DNA of 57,620 bases from Spirochaetota bacterium (lineage in GTDB: Bacteria; Spirochaetota; Spirochaetia; DSM-27196; PWMO01): positions 1 to 57,620 of the forward strand of contig JAAAOH010000318.1 of assembly GCA_009908925.1 (NCBI GenBank), read 5' to 3'. How positions within the stretch are numbered: the first letter of the stretch is position 1; every line of letters begins with the position of its first letter. Positions 42,026-49,967 of the stretch are shown piece by piece. The notes beneath the pieces were generated by a model that was not told where the DNA came from, searched no databases, and saw nothing but the letters and a program-made list of their open reading frames with translations. A program made the translations under genes and the position numbers.

Positions 42026-43108
42026 ATGAACGTGCATCATCGAGTCGTATCCGTTTTCGTCGTCCTGCTTCTGCTCGCCCCCCTGCCGCTCGCAGCTGAA
42101 GGTGAGCCGGAGCCGCCCGCCGAGATCACCGTCGAAGACTCCTTCGGGCGCACGGTGGAGCTCCCCGAGGTCCCCTCGCGGATCGTGCTTGCCGGGCGTG
42201 CAACCATCATGCTTGTCGATGCGATCTATCTCTTTCCGGGTGTCGGCGAGCGAATCGTGGCTGTCGGCCGCACCAACCAGGGCATCGGAGATTTCTTTCC
42301 CGTGCTCGACGACGATCCGGGGGCGAAGCGTCGCCTCGGCCGCAGCGCCGGCGCCGAGGAAATCCTCGCGTCAGACCCCGATCTCGTCATCCTGAAGTCC
42401 CAGATGCGAAGCAACCTCGGCACGGCCCTCGAGAACGCCGGCGCCACGGTCCTGTATCTCGATCTCGAAACCCCCGAGCAGTACGCCCGAGACATACGCG
42501 TGCTCGGTGACGTCCTCGATCAGCCCGAGCGGGCGGAAGAGATTGTGTCGCTCTTCCGGCGACGCGCCGCGGCGCTGCGTGAGGCCACCGGCGGCCTGGA
42601 GCGCCCGAAGGTGCTCGTGCTCTCCTATGCCCGAAGCGGCGAGGAGTACAGCTTCCGGGTGGCCCCGGAGTCCTGGATCCAGACCGATCAGGTTCGGCTG
42701 GCCGGAGGTGAGCCGATCTGGACGGACGCTGCGACCAGTCCCGGATGGAATCAGATCGAGTTCGAGCAGATCGCCGCATGGGATCCCGCGGTGATCGTGC
42801 TTATTTCATACCGCACCGACGTCGCCGAGCCGAAGCGGCGTGTGCTCGCGGATGAGCTATGGGCGGAGCTGCAGGCCGTTCGGAACGGACGTGTATATGC
42901 GATGCCCTCCGACTACTACAGCTGGGGCCAGCCGGATACACGCTGGATACTCGGCGCGGAGTGGATGGCCTACGCCCTCCATCCCGGGCGCTTTGAGCAG
43001 CCCTTCGAGGAGCGCATCCGCGTCTTCTTCCGCGAGTTCTACGGTATCGGGGCGCAGGACTACCGCGTCGAGATCGCACCGCGACTCTCCGGGGATCTCG
43101 TTGAGTAG
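42026..43108 (+). CDS. Periplasmic binding protein of a FecB/BtuF/MolA-type importer
   Basis: This is a 360-residue class III periplasmic binding protein. A signal peptide (MNVHHRVVSVFVVLLLLAPL) ends at LAAEG. Typical blocks are ITVEDSFGRTVELPEVPSRIV, AEEILASDPDLVILKS, DQVRLAGGEPIW and RNGRVYAMPSDYYSWGQPDTRW. This family carries iron-siderophores, cobalamin, haem or, in MolA-type systems, molybdate or tungstate. The genes sit beside molybdenum cofactor genes and three molybdenum hydroxylases, so molybdate is the likeliest cargo (inference). B12 for nrdJ is an alternative. GGAGGT lies five bases before the ATG. Confidence 0.85.
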   Translation: MNVHHRVVSVFVVLLLLAPLPLAAEGEPEPPAEITVEDSFGRTVELPEVPSRIVLAGRATIMLVDAIYLFPGVGERIVAVGRTNQGIGDFFPVLDDDPGAKRRLGRSAGAEEILASDPDLVILKSQMRSNLGTALENAGATVLYLDLETPEQYARDIRVLGDVLDQPERAEEIVSLFRRRAAALREATGGLERPKVLVLSYARSGEEYSFRVAPESWIQTDQVRLAGGEPIWTDAATSPGWNQIEFEQIAAWDPAVIVLISYRTDVAEPKRRVLADELWAELQAVRNGRVYAMPSDYYSWGQPDTRWILGAEWMAYALHPGRFEQPFEERIRVFFREFYGIGAQDYRVEIAPRLSGDLVE

Positions 43109-43127
43109 CGCTGCTGCCAATCCCGAC

Positions 43128-44111
43128 ATGCGGCGACGCAGCTTCCTGCCGCTCGCACTGCTCTTCGTGGTGCTCTTTGCCGCGTCGCTGCTGCTCGGCC
43201 GCTATCCGGAGGCCGGGTTCGTTGCCCCGCAGCGGCTCTTCGCAGATCCGATGGGGGTGCGGGTCTTCAGCTTCCTGCGACTCCCGCGCGTCATCACGGC
43301 GAGCCTCCTCGGAGCGAGCCTGGCCGGCGCAGGAAGCGCCTTCCAGATGCTGTTTCGGAATCCCCTGGTCGAACCCGGCTTTCTCGGCGTGACCCAGGGG
43401 GCGGCGTTCGGCGCAGCAGGCTCCATTCTGTTCCTCCCCGGCGTCCCGGGTGCCGTTCAGGTTTCGGCGATCGTCTTCGCCGTTGCCGGTTTGTCGCTGT
43501 CCTTCTCGGTAGCGCGACGGCTGAAGTTTGGCGGCTGGGTTATCCGGATGGTCATTTCAGGCATTGCCGTCTCTGCCCTCTTTGCCGCCGCCGTCGGTAT
43601 TCTCAAGTACACCGCGGATCCCCTGTCCGAGCTGCCGGAGCTCACCTTCTGGATGCTCGGCGGACTTCAGGGTGTGACCTGGCGGGAAACCCTGGGCGTT
43701 GCCGTGGTTAGCGTGCCCGGACTGACTCTGCTGTATGCATATCGCTGGCGCCTCAATCTCCTGTCTCTCGACGACCTCACTGCCTTCTCCCTCGGCGCCA
43801 GCCCGGCCCGCCAGCGGATACTTCTGCTCCTCGCGGCCTCTCTGGCCACGGCCGGCGTGACGGCTGTTGCGGGAATCGTCGGCTGGGTCGGGCTCCTCGT
43901 GCCGCATCTTGCGCGGCGATTCTACGGAGCGGAAGGAAGCCGGGTCATGCCGGCCTCCATGATGATGGGGGCCATTATGGTGCTGATTTGCGACGACATC
44001 GCGCGTTCCGCCATGGTCTACGAGTTCCCGCTCGGCATTCTCACCTCGCTCCTCGGCGCGGGGCTGTTCCTGATGCTTCTTGCATCGGGTCGCGTGAGGT
44101 TCAGGCGATGA
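43128..44111 (+). CDS. FecCD-family ABC permease
   Basis: This is a 327-residue permease with about ten hydrophobic helices. Family motifs are FSFLRLPRVITASLLGASLAGAG, FQMLFRNPLVEPGFLGVTQGA, FWMLGGLQG and GIVGWVGLLVPHLARRF. ATG 43128 gives a protein starting MRRRSF. A TTG at 43101 would add nine residues and overlap the upstream stop; it has a ggggat sequence before it and cannot be excluded. It overlaps the ATPase gene by 4 bp. Confidence 0.88.
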   Translation: MRRRSFLPLALLFVVLFAASLLLGRYPEAGFVAPQRLFADPMGVRVFSFLRLPRVITASLLGASLAGAGSAFQMLFRNPLVEPGFLGVTQGAAFGAAGSILFLPGVPGAVQVSAIVFAVAGLSLSFSVARRLKFGGWVIRMVISGIAVSALFAAAVGILKYTADPLSELPELTFWMLGGLQGVTWRETLGVAVVSVPGLTLLYAYRWRLNLLSLDDLTAFSLGASPARQRILLLLAASLATAGVTAVAGIVGWVGLLVPHLARRFYGAEGSRVMPASMMMGAIMVLICDDIARSAMVYEFPLGILTSLLGAGLFLMLLASGRVRFRR

Positions 44112-44878
44112 TCGTCATCCGGATCGAGGAACTGAGCTTCGGCTACGACGCGGAGCGGCCCGTTATCGCGGGGCTTTCGCTCGAGGTCGAGGCCGGCAGC
44201 GCCACCGTCATCCTCGGTCCGAACGGGGCGGGGAAGAGCACCCTTCTGAGTCTGCTCCTGGGCTATAACCTGCCGCGCGAGGGGAGCATCGAGATCCTCG
44301 GCGCGCCCCTGTCGAGCTACCAGCGCCATGAGCTCGGACAACTCATCGCCTACGTCTCCGACGAAACCTATCTGCCGTTCAACTACTCGGTGCTCGACTA
44401 TGTGCTCCTCGGCCGTGGTGCGCGCGTCCCGACCTGGGGTCTCCCGGCATCGGCGGATTACCGGGCCCTCGAAGATGCGATCGACCGCATCGGCATCGGC
44501 AGCCTTCGCAGTCGAAGCGTGCAGGAGCTCTCCGCCGGCGAGCTGCAGCTCGCATCGGTCGCTCGAGCCCTTGCACAGGAGCCCCGGATTCTGCTCATGG
44601 ACGAGCCGACCAGTCACCTCGACCCGGCAAACGCGCTGTCGGTCTTCCGGCTCGTTCGCGAGCTCACGGGAGCGGGGCTCACGGTGCTCTTCACGACCCA
44701 CGACCCGGTGCATGCGCGACAGGTAGCGGATCGGGCGGTACTGCTCGGCCGAAGTGGGCTCGTTGCCGCCGGTCCTGCAGCGGAGGCCCTCTCCACGGAT
44801 AACCTCGAGCGACTCTACGGTGTGCGGTTCGAGGAGGCCGCGGCCGGGTCGCGACGGATTCCCTTCGTGGAGTTGTGA
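44108..44878 (+). CDS. FecE/MolC-type ABC transporter ATPase
   Basis: This is a 256-residue ATPase. Walker A is GPNGAGKST, the Q-loop region YVSDETYLPFNYSVLDYVLLGR is typical of the FecE/BtuD branch, the signature is ELSAGELQLASVARAL and Walker B is ILLMDEPTSHLD, followed by the switch TTHD. The signature is a little unusual (LSAGE instead of LSGGE). ATG 44108 overlaps the permease stop. It completes a binding protein-permease-ATPase importer. Confidence 0.88.
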   Translation: MIVIRIEELSFGYDAERPVIAGLSLEVEAGSATVILGPNGAGKSTLLSLLLGYNLPREGSIEILGAPLSSYQRHELGQLIAYVSDETYLPFNYSVLDYVLLGRGARVPTWGLPASADYRALEDAIDRIGIGSLRSRSVQELSAGELQLASVARALAQEPRILLMDEPTSHLDPANALSVFRLVRELTGAGLTVLFTTHDPVHARQVADRAVLLGRSGLVAAGPAAEALSTDNLERLYGVRFEEAAAGSRRIPFVEL

Positions 44879-44897
44879 GGCACGGACTCGGGCGCGG

Positions 44898-44922
44898 CGG
44901 TGCGAACCCGGGCGCCGCACCG
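44898..44922. terminator. GC-rich hairpin between convergent genes
   Basis: CGGTGCG (44898-44904) and CGCACCG (44916-44922) form a perfect 7-bp stem between the ABC ATPase and carbamate kinase genes. No T run is present on either strand. Termination is possible but unproven. Confidence 0.3.
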
Positions 44923-44964
44923 GGAGCTATGACCCGCGTCGGGCGGCCGCGGCCCGGGCGCCGC

Positions 44965-45906
44965 TTACGGTACGATGTGGGTGTCGGACTCGCCCTCGAG
45001 GGCGGCCGCAAGATGCTCCGGGTCGGTGATGATGCCCTGGCGGCCGGTCGCTTCGACGAACTCTATCATCGTCTGGATCTTCGGCAGCATGCTGCCGCGC
45101 GCAAAGTGGCCGTCGGCCGTGTAATCCCGCGCCGCAGCGACACTCATCTCCTCGACGGCGCGCTGGACGGGTTTCCCGTAGTTCAGATAGACCTTCTCAA
45201 CTGCCGTGGAGATGACGAAGCGATCTGCCCCGAGGCTGCGGGCAAGCAGGCTCGCGGCGAGGTCCTTGTCGATGACCGCCTCCACGCCGGCGTAGCTTCC
45301 GTCCGGGGTGCGGATGACGGGGATCCCGCCGCCGCCGGCGGCGATGGTTATGGTGCCGCTTTCGACGAGCTGACGGATGACCGGTAGCTCGAGGATCTCG
45401 AGCGGGCGCGGCGAGGGCACGACCCAGCGCCAGCCACGCCCCGCGTCCTCGGCAACAGCCCACCCGTCTCGGTCGCGGCGAGCCATGGCCTCCTTCTCTG
45501 ACATGAAGGTTCCGATAGGCTCCGACGGATCTGAAAAGGACGGGTCCGCCTCGTCGACGAGCACCTCGGTGACGATTGTCAAGACATTGCGTTGCTGCTC
45601 GAGTCCGCCGATGACGTTACGGATGGCGGTCTGGATATTGTAATCGAGGGCACCCTGAGTATCGGCCACGCAGGAGTCGAGCGGTACCATGTGCAGCTCG
45701 GCTGCCCCGAGCTGGGCTTGCCGGAGGATGAAGCTCACCTGCGGGCCGTTTCCGTGCACGATAGCGATACGATGGTCGGAAGCGCGCACCGGCCGGAGGT
45801 TGCGGGCGGTTGCAAAGGCCGCCTCGTACTGGGCCGGAACGGTGACGTGCTGCGCGTCGGTGATGAGTGAGTTCCCGCCGATGGCGATGACGATGGTTTC
45901 GCTCAC
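44965..45906 (-). CDS. arcC: Carbamate kinase
   Basis: Carbamate kinase transfers phosphate from carbamoyl phosphate to ADP, giving ATP, CO2 and ammonia. This 313-residue protein has the family motifs VIAIGGNSLI, VHGNGPQVSFILRQ, IAAGGGGIPVI and VIDKDLAASLLA, and resembles YqeA/ArcC. Together with the YgeW carbamoyltransferase it could recover ATP from the ureido group of purine-derived compounds, as carbamate kinase does in anaerobic allantoin fermentation. ATG 45906 overlaps the end of the broken adenine deaminase gene by four bases, so it is probably co-transcribed from the promoter at 46920-46947. Confidence 0.93.
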   Translation of the reverse strand: MSETIVIAIGGNSLITDAQHVTVPAQYEAAFATARNLRPVRASDHRIAIVHGNGPQVSFILRQAQLGAAELHMVPLDSCVADTQGALDYNIQTAIRNVIGGLEQQRNVLTIVTEVLVDEADPSFSDPSEPIGTFMSEKEAMARRDRDGWAVAEDAGRGWRWVVPSPRPLEILELPVIRQLVESGTITIAAGGGGIPVIRTPDGSYAGVEAVIDKDLAASLLARSLGADRFVISTAVEKVYLNYGKPVQRAVEEMSVAAARDYTADGHFARGSMLPKIQTMIEFVEATGRQGIITDPEHLAAALEGESDTHIVP

Positions 45907-46882
45907 GTTGCCTCCAGCGGCATGAACTCGAAGGCGGCCACGTCGAAGAGGCCCATGTCCGTAAGCTTGATCTCGGGGATCACCGGAAGCGCCATGAAGG
46001 AGAGGGCCGTGAAGGGGTCGATGTCACGTCGTACCCCGAGGCGCTCGCGTGCAATCTCGGTGAGCGCCGCCATCCGCCGGCTGAGCTCCTGTGCCGGCTC
46101 ACCGGTCATGAGCCTGGAGATCGGCAGGGGCAAGCTCTCGAGCACTTCACCGTCTGCAACGATGCACATCCCTCCGCCGATACGAACGAGCTCTTCGGCT
46201 GCGCGGAGCATGTCCGCATCCGAATCCCCGAGGATGAGCAAGTTGTGCGAGTCGTGTGCGTTGGTTGTGGCCATCGCACCGCCGCGCGCACCGAAACCGC
46301 GTATGAGGCCCAGGCCGCCACTGCCGGTCCGGCGGTGGCGCTCGATCACGTTCACGGTGTCGCCCTGCAGCGGGAGGGAGAAGTCGGTCTCGGTGATCAA
46401 TGCGACGTTCACCGTGTCGGAGACCTTCGCCCGATCGGGCACACCTACCGAGAACAGTGGCGCGCCATTCTCGGCTGCAAGCTCGCCCCGCTTGAAGACA
46501 TCCCGAACCCGGAAGTCGGTGAGGTCGTCTACCACCGCCAAGTCTGCAAGCATTCCCGGCGCAAGGGCGCCACGGCCGTGCGGAGGTTGTAGTCGATGTG
46601 GCCCTCCGCTATGAGGTCCGCCGGCTGCTTGTCGTCGGTGCAGAATGCGCAGAGGTGTGCGGTATGCGGGTCGACCCCCTCGATGAGGGTCGTGAGGTTG
46701 CGAGCAGCCGAGCCGTCGCGAATGAGCACGCGCATGCCGAGCCCCCCGATCAGCCCGTCGTCAACGGCCACGTCGGTCTGCAGAACCTCGTGTGTGTATA
46801 CGTTTACCACCCGGGTATTCTTGAGTACCAGCGTGGCGGGTCTCCTGCACGTGGCGACCTCGATCAAACGGCCTCTGTTCAT
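45903..46882 (-). pseudogene. ade: Adenine deaminase relic with an internal excision and a frameshift
   Basis: The 5' end encodes a normal adenine deaminase N-terminus (MNRGRLIEVATCRRPATLVL). After AVDDGLIGGLG the sequence jumps in frame to MRVLIRDGSAARNL, which normally lies about 150 residues later, so the HxH metal motif and most of the active-site barrel are gone. A second deletion of roughly 25 codons after NLRTAV shifts the frame; the protein resumes in the other frame at GALAPGMLADLAVVDDL and runs to the normal C-terminus (TTNAHDSHNLLILG, LPVIPEIKLTDMGL). Promoter and GGAG ribosome site are still good, perhaps kept for carbamate kinase downstream. Inactive as an adenine deaminase. Confidence 0.85.
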
Positions 46883-46919
46883 ACGTGCTCCTTGACGCCC
46901 ACGCTCTGCGTCGCTCAAC

Positions 46920-46947
46920 AGTATAGCCCTTCCCGCCGGGCGCGCAA
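46920..46947 (-). promoter_or_regulatory. Promoter of the ade relic-carbamate kinase operon
   Basis: On the minus strand TTGCGC (46942-46947) and TATACT (46920-46925) are separated by 16 bp. A start near 46913 gives a roughly 30-nt leader with GGAG before ATG 46882. Confidence 0.6.
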
Positions 46948-46960
46948 GGAAGAACCAATC

Positions 46961-46989
46961 TTGACAGCCGTCGTGTGCAGTCATAGGCT
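46961..46989 (+). promoter_or_regulatory. Promoter of the threonine-synthase-like gene
   Basis: A consensus TTGACA (46961-46966) and TAGGCT (46984-46989) are spaced by 17 bp. The ATG at 47003 follows 13 bases after the -10 box, so the leader is only a few bases long and lacks a Shine-Dalgarno. Confidence 0.6.
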
Positions 46990-47002
46990 CGCGCTACGAG
47001 CT

Positions 47003-48151
47003 ATGAGCGATTTTATCTACCGCTGCAGTCAGTGTGGACGCGAGTACGAGATCACCCCCGACCGTATGGTGTGCGAGGACTGCTCGGCGGATCAGTCCGC
47101 CGACGAGCCCCTGCGGGGGATCCTCGAGGTCGTGAATCGGCGCGGCGTGCCCGCCGACTGGAGCATCTACGACTTCCTGCCGGTCGGTCGCGAGTGGTTT
47201 CCGCCGATACCGGCCGGGAACACCCCCCTCTGGGAGCCGACACGACTGCGCGAGCAGACCGGGCTGCCCGGTCTCTTTCTCAAAGACGACTCCTGCAACC
47301 CCACCGGCTCTTTCAAGGACCGTGCAAGTGCCCTTGTTGCCGCCTACGCGCGTCGCGAAGATATCGACCGCATCGTTCTGGCGTCCACCGGCAATGCCGG
47401 AAGCTCGATGTGCGGGGTGGGCGCAGCCGCGGGCCTGCAGGTCCGCCTCTACCTCCCCGCGGCGGCGCCGCCGGCCAAGCTCGTGCAGTCGCTGCAGTAC
47501 GGCGCCGATGTCATCCGCGTGGATGGAACCTACGACGAGGCCTCCGCGCAGGCCATGGCCTACATTGCCGAGCACGGCGGCCTTTCGAGAAACACCGGCC
47601 ACAATCCGCTGACTATCGAGGGCAAGAAGACCGTCTCCCTCGAGATCTTCCGGCAACTCGGCGACCGGGTCCCCGACTACGTCTTCGTCTCCACCGGTGA
47701 CGGCGTGATCCTCAGCGGGGTCTACCGTGGCTTCGAGGCCCTGGTGAACGCGGGCGTCGCGGATCACATGCCGACCATGGTCGCGGTGCAGGCGGAGGGG
47801 TCCTGTGCCATTACGCGGGCACTCCGCGAGGGTGGGTTCACCGCGCCGGTGCCGTCCCGCACCGTGGCGGACTCCATTTCGGTGGATGTTCCGGCAGCCG
47901 GCTACTTTGCCGCAGACCGACTCCGTCGCCACGAGGGACGCGCCGTCACCGTCACAGACGATGCCATCCTTGCCGCACAGACGGAGCTCGCGTCGGGGTC
48001 CGGGCTGTTTGCAGAGCCCGCGGCCGCGGCAGCCTGGGCGGGCGTCGCGGCCCTGCGCGGTGAGCTCGATGCCGATGCCACGGTCGTGGTGCTCATCACC
48101 GGGAGCGGCCTCAAAGACATCGATTCCGCAAAGCGGGCGGTGGGCTTGTAG
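47003..48151 (+). CDS. Threonine-synthase-like PLP enzyme
   Basis: This is a 382-residue fold-type II PLP enzyme. An N-terminal zinc-ribbon-like CxxC pair (YRCSQCGREYEI and VCEDCSAD) precedes the catalytic domain. The Schiff-base lysine is in NPTGSFKDRAS, the substrate loop is ASTGNAGSSMCGVG, and the phosphate loop is STGDGVILSGVYRG. This resembles threonine synthase and threonine-synthase-like ammonia-lyases. No other threonine-pathway genes are nearby, so a catabolic role with another amino acid is possible. A longer in-frame start upstream would cross the promoter and is rejected. Confidence 0.85.
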   Translation: MSDFIYRCSQCGREYEITPDRMVCEDCSADQSADEPLRGILEVVNRRGVPADWSIYDFLPVGREWFPPIPAGNTPLWEPTRLREQTGLPGLFLKDDSCNPTGSFKDRASALVAAYARREDIDRIVLASTGNAGSSMCGVGAAAGLQVRLYLPAAAPPAKLVQSLQYGADVIRVDGTYDEASAQAMAYIAEHGGLSRNTGHNPLTIEGKKTVSLEIFRQLGDRVPDYVFVSTGDGVILSGVYRGFEALVNAGVADHMPTMVAVQAEGSCAITRALREGGFTAPVPSRTVADSISVDVPAAGYFAADRLRRHEGRAVTVTDDAILAAQTELASGSGLFAEPAAAAAWAGVAALRGELDADATVVVLITGSGLKDIDSAKRAVGL

Positions 48152-48172
48152 GGCCGCGCGAGTGCCGCGGCC
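48152..48172. terminator. GGCCGCG/CGCGGCC hairpin between convergent genes
   Basis: A perfect 7-bp stem (48152-48158 with 48166-48172) with a 7-nt loop fills the 25-bp gap between convergent genes. It could act in both directions, but no T run follows. Confidence 0.35.
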
Positions 48173-48176
48173 TGGC

Positions 48177-48977
48177 TCAGCCGCTGAGCTCCTCTACGAA
48201 GCCCGCAATGTCCCCGATCACCTCCTGACGGTTGACCTCGTTCACGAGCTCGTGCTTTGCCTCCGGGTAGCGCTTCATCGTTTTCTTCTGCGCAGGCATC
48301 CGCTCCACCGCCCGGGCGCTGGTGTCGCCGGGAACGAAGGGGTCGGCCTCTCCGTGGAGGAAGAGCACCGGCATCGTCAGTCGATGGATCTCTTCGTTGA
48401 ACCGATCAAGTGCTCTGACCTCGGCCTCGAGCAGTGGCCGCTTGTAGCCGCCGTGGTAGACGAGCGGATCCTCGGCGTATGATCGCACCGCCTCGGGGTT
48501 CCGGGACATGCCGCCGGGATCGCTCGGCTCGGACGGAAGCGCGGGCTGTGCAAGCACCTCCCGTGCCCAGTTCCAGTCGCCGAGCACCGCCCCGAGAAAG
48601 CCGACGCCGGCAAGCGAGTCGGGGTAACGCTCGGCGTAGCAGGCTGTGAGAAGCCCGCCCATCGAGTGGCCGATCATAATAAGCGGAAGGTCTCCGGCCT
48701 GCTCCCGGGTCATCCCGACGAGCGAGCGAAGGTCGTCGACGACGTGCTCGAAGTCGGTGATGAGCGCCCGCTCCCCCTCCGTCCTGCCGTGACCGATATG
48801 ATCCGGCGCGTAGACGACTGCCTGCGATCGGGTAAGCCGTTCGGCGACATGGGCGTAGCGTCCGCCGTGCTCTGCGTAGCCATGCACCAGCACGACGATG
48901 CACGTCGCCCGGCCTTCGGGATCCCAGCGGCGGTAGAACACCGTGCCCTCACTGCCGCGAAAGGTAGCGGTTGTCAT
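48177..48977 (-). CDS. Alpha/beta hydrolase (monoacylglycerol lipase/lysophospholipase-like)
   Basis: This 266-residue serine hydrolase has the oxyanion motif VLVHGYAEHGGRY, the nucleophile elbow MIGHSMGGLL, the catalytic Asp in LHGEADPFVPG and the His in PEAKHELVNE. This pattern is that of the Hydrolase_4 family of monoglyceride lipases. It lies at the end of the second nucleoside transporter operon, 39 bp after the last permease. A direct role in nucleoside use is not apparent. Confidence 0.85.
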   Translation of the reverse strand: MTTATFRGSEGTVFYRRWDPEGRATCIVVLVHGYAEHGGRYAHVAERLTRSQAVVYAPDHIGHGRTEGERALITDFEHVVDDLRSLVGMTREQAGDLPLIMIGHSMGGLLTACYAERYPDSLAGVGFLGAVLGDWNWAREVLAQPALPSEPSDPGGMSRNPEAVRSYAEDPLVYHGGYKRPLLEAEVRALDRFNEEIHRLTMPVLFLHGEADPFVPGDTSARAVERMPAQKKTMKRYPEAKHELVNEVNRQEVIGDIAGFVEELSG

Positions 48978-49016
48978 GTGTGCAGTCCTCCGTTGCCGTT
49001 GGCCGTCTGCGGCTTC

Positions 49017-49967
49017 CTACCCGCTTGCTGCGCCGGAGCGGTAGCTGTTGCCGAGGGCCGCCGGCGGGCGCGAGCGAACCATACCGCCTGCCAGGATGAG
49101 AATGGTCAGCGCGTAGGGCAGCATCTGGATTATATTGTGAGGCAGGGCGATTTCCAGTCCCTGGAGCCTGATCTGGATGGCATCTGCGTAGGAGAAGAGC
49201 ATGCTCGCGCCGAGTCCCCCAAACGGGTTCCATTGCCCGAAGATATTGGCTGCAAGCCCCATGAATCCCCGGCCCGCACTCATTCCGTTGCTGAAGCGAC
49301 CAAGACTCCCGATGGACAGGTAGGCACCGCCGATACCGCAGAGCACGCCGCCGAGAATGACGCTGAAGTGCTTGATCGCACGGACGTTGATGCCAAGCGT
49401 ATCGGCGGCCTCCGGGTTCTCCCCGGTCATTCGGATCCGGAGACCGAGCGGTGTTTTGAAAAGCAGTACCCACCCCGCCACGATGAGCGCGAGCATCAGG
49501 TACACGAACGGTGACTGCACGCCGAGCACCGGCCCAACCACCGGGATGTCGCTGAGAAGGGGGATGGTGATGACCTCGAGCCGGGCGACGGCGGGTGTCG
49601 TGCCCTTGGATCCCCAGATCACCTGCATCAGCCAGGTCGTCATTCCCGCCGCAAAGATGTTGATGCCTACGCCGGCGACGACGTGGTTTGCCCGGAACTC
49701 GACCGTGAACACGGAGTGAACCACCGCTATCAGGGCGCCGGCAACCACCGCGAACAGGAGTCCGACAACGGCACTGTCGCTCAGGTAGCTCCCGAGCGCG
49801 CCCGCAAACGCCCCGGTGAGCAGCATTCCCTCGAGGCCGATGTTGATGATGCCCGCCCGCTCGGAAAAGGTCCCGCCCATCGCGGCCAGGGCGATCGGTG
49901 TGGAGAGGCGGATCGCGGCATTCAGCGTCTGCAGGTTGAATATCGTGGCAAGGATCTCACCCAGCAT
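49017..49967 (-). CDS. Nucleoside-type ABC transporter permease 2 (system 2)
   Basis: This is a 316-residue permease beginning MLGEILATIFNLQTL. It has the diagnostic AAMGGTFSERAGIINIGLEGMLLTGAF block of YufQ/NupQ-type nucleoside permeases and the AGRGFMGLAANIFGQWNPFGG block near the end. ATG 49967 lies 11 bp inside the preceding permease gene; longer in-frame extensions are rejected. It is paralogous to 14736-15668. Confidence 0.92.
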   Translation of the reverse strand: MLGEILATIFNLQTLNAAIRLSTPIALAAMGGTFSERAGIINIGLEGMLLTGAFAGALGSYLSDSAVVGLLFAVVAGALIAVVHSVFTVEFRANHVVAGVGINIFAAGMTTWLMQVIWGSKGTTPAVARLEVITIPLLSDIPVVGPVLGVQSPFVYLMLALIVAGWVLLFKTPLGLRIRMTGENPEAADTLGINVRAIKHFSVILGGVLCGIGGAYLSIGSLGRFSNGMSAGRGFMGLAANIFGQWNPFGGLGASMLFSYADAIQIRLQGLEIALPHNIIQMLPYALTILILAGGMVRSRPPAALGNSYRSGAASG

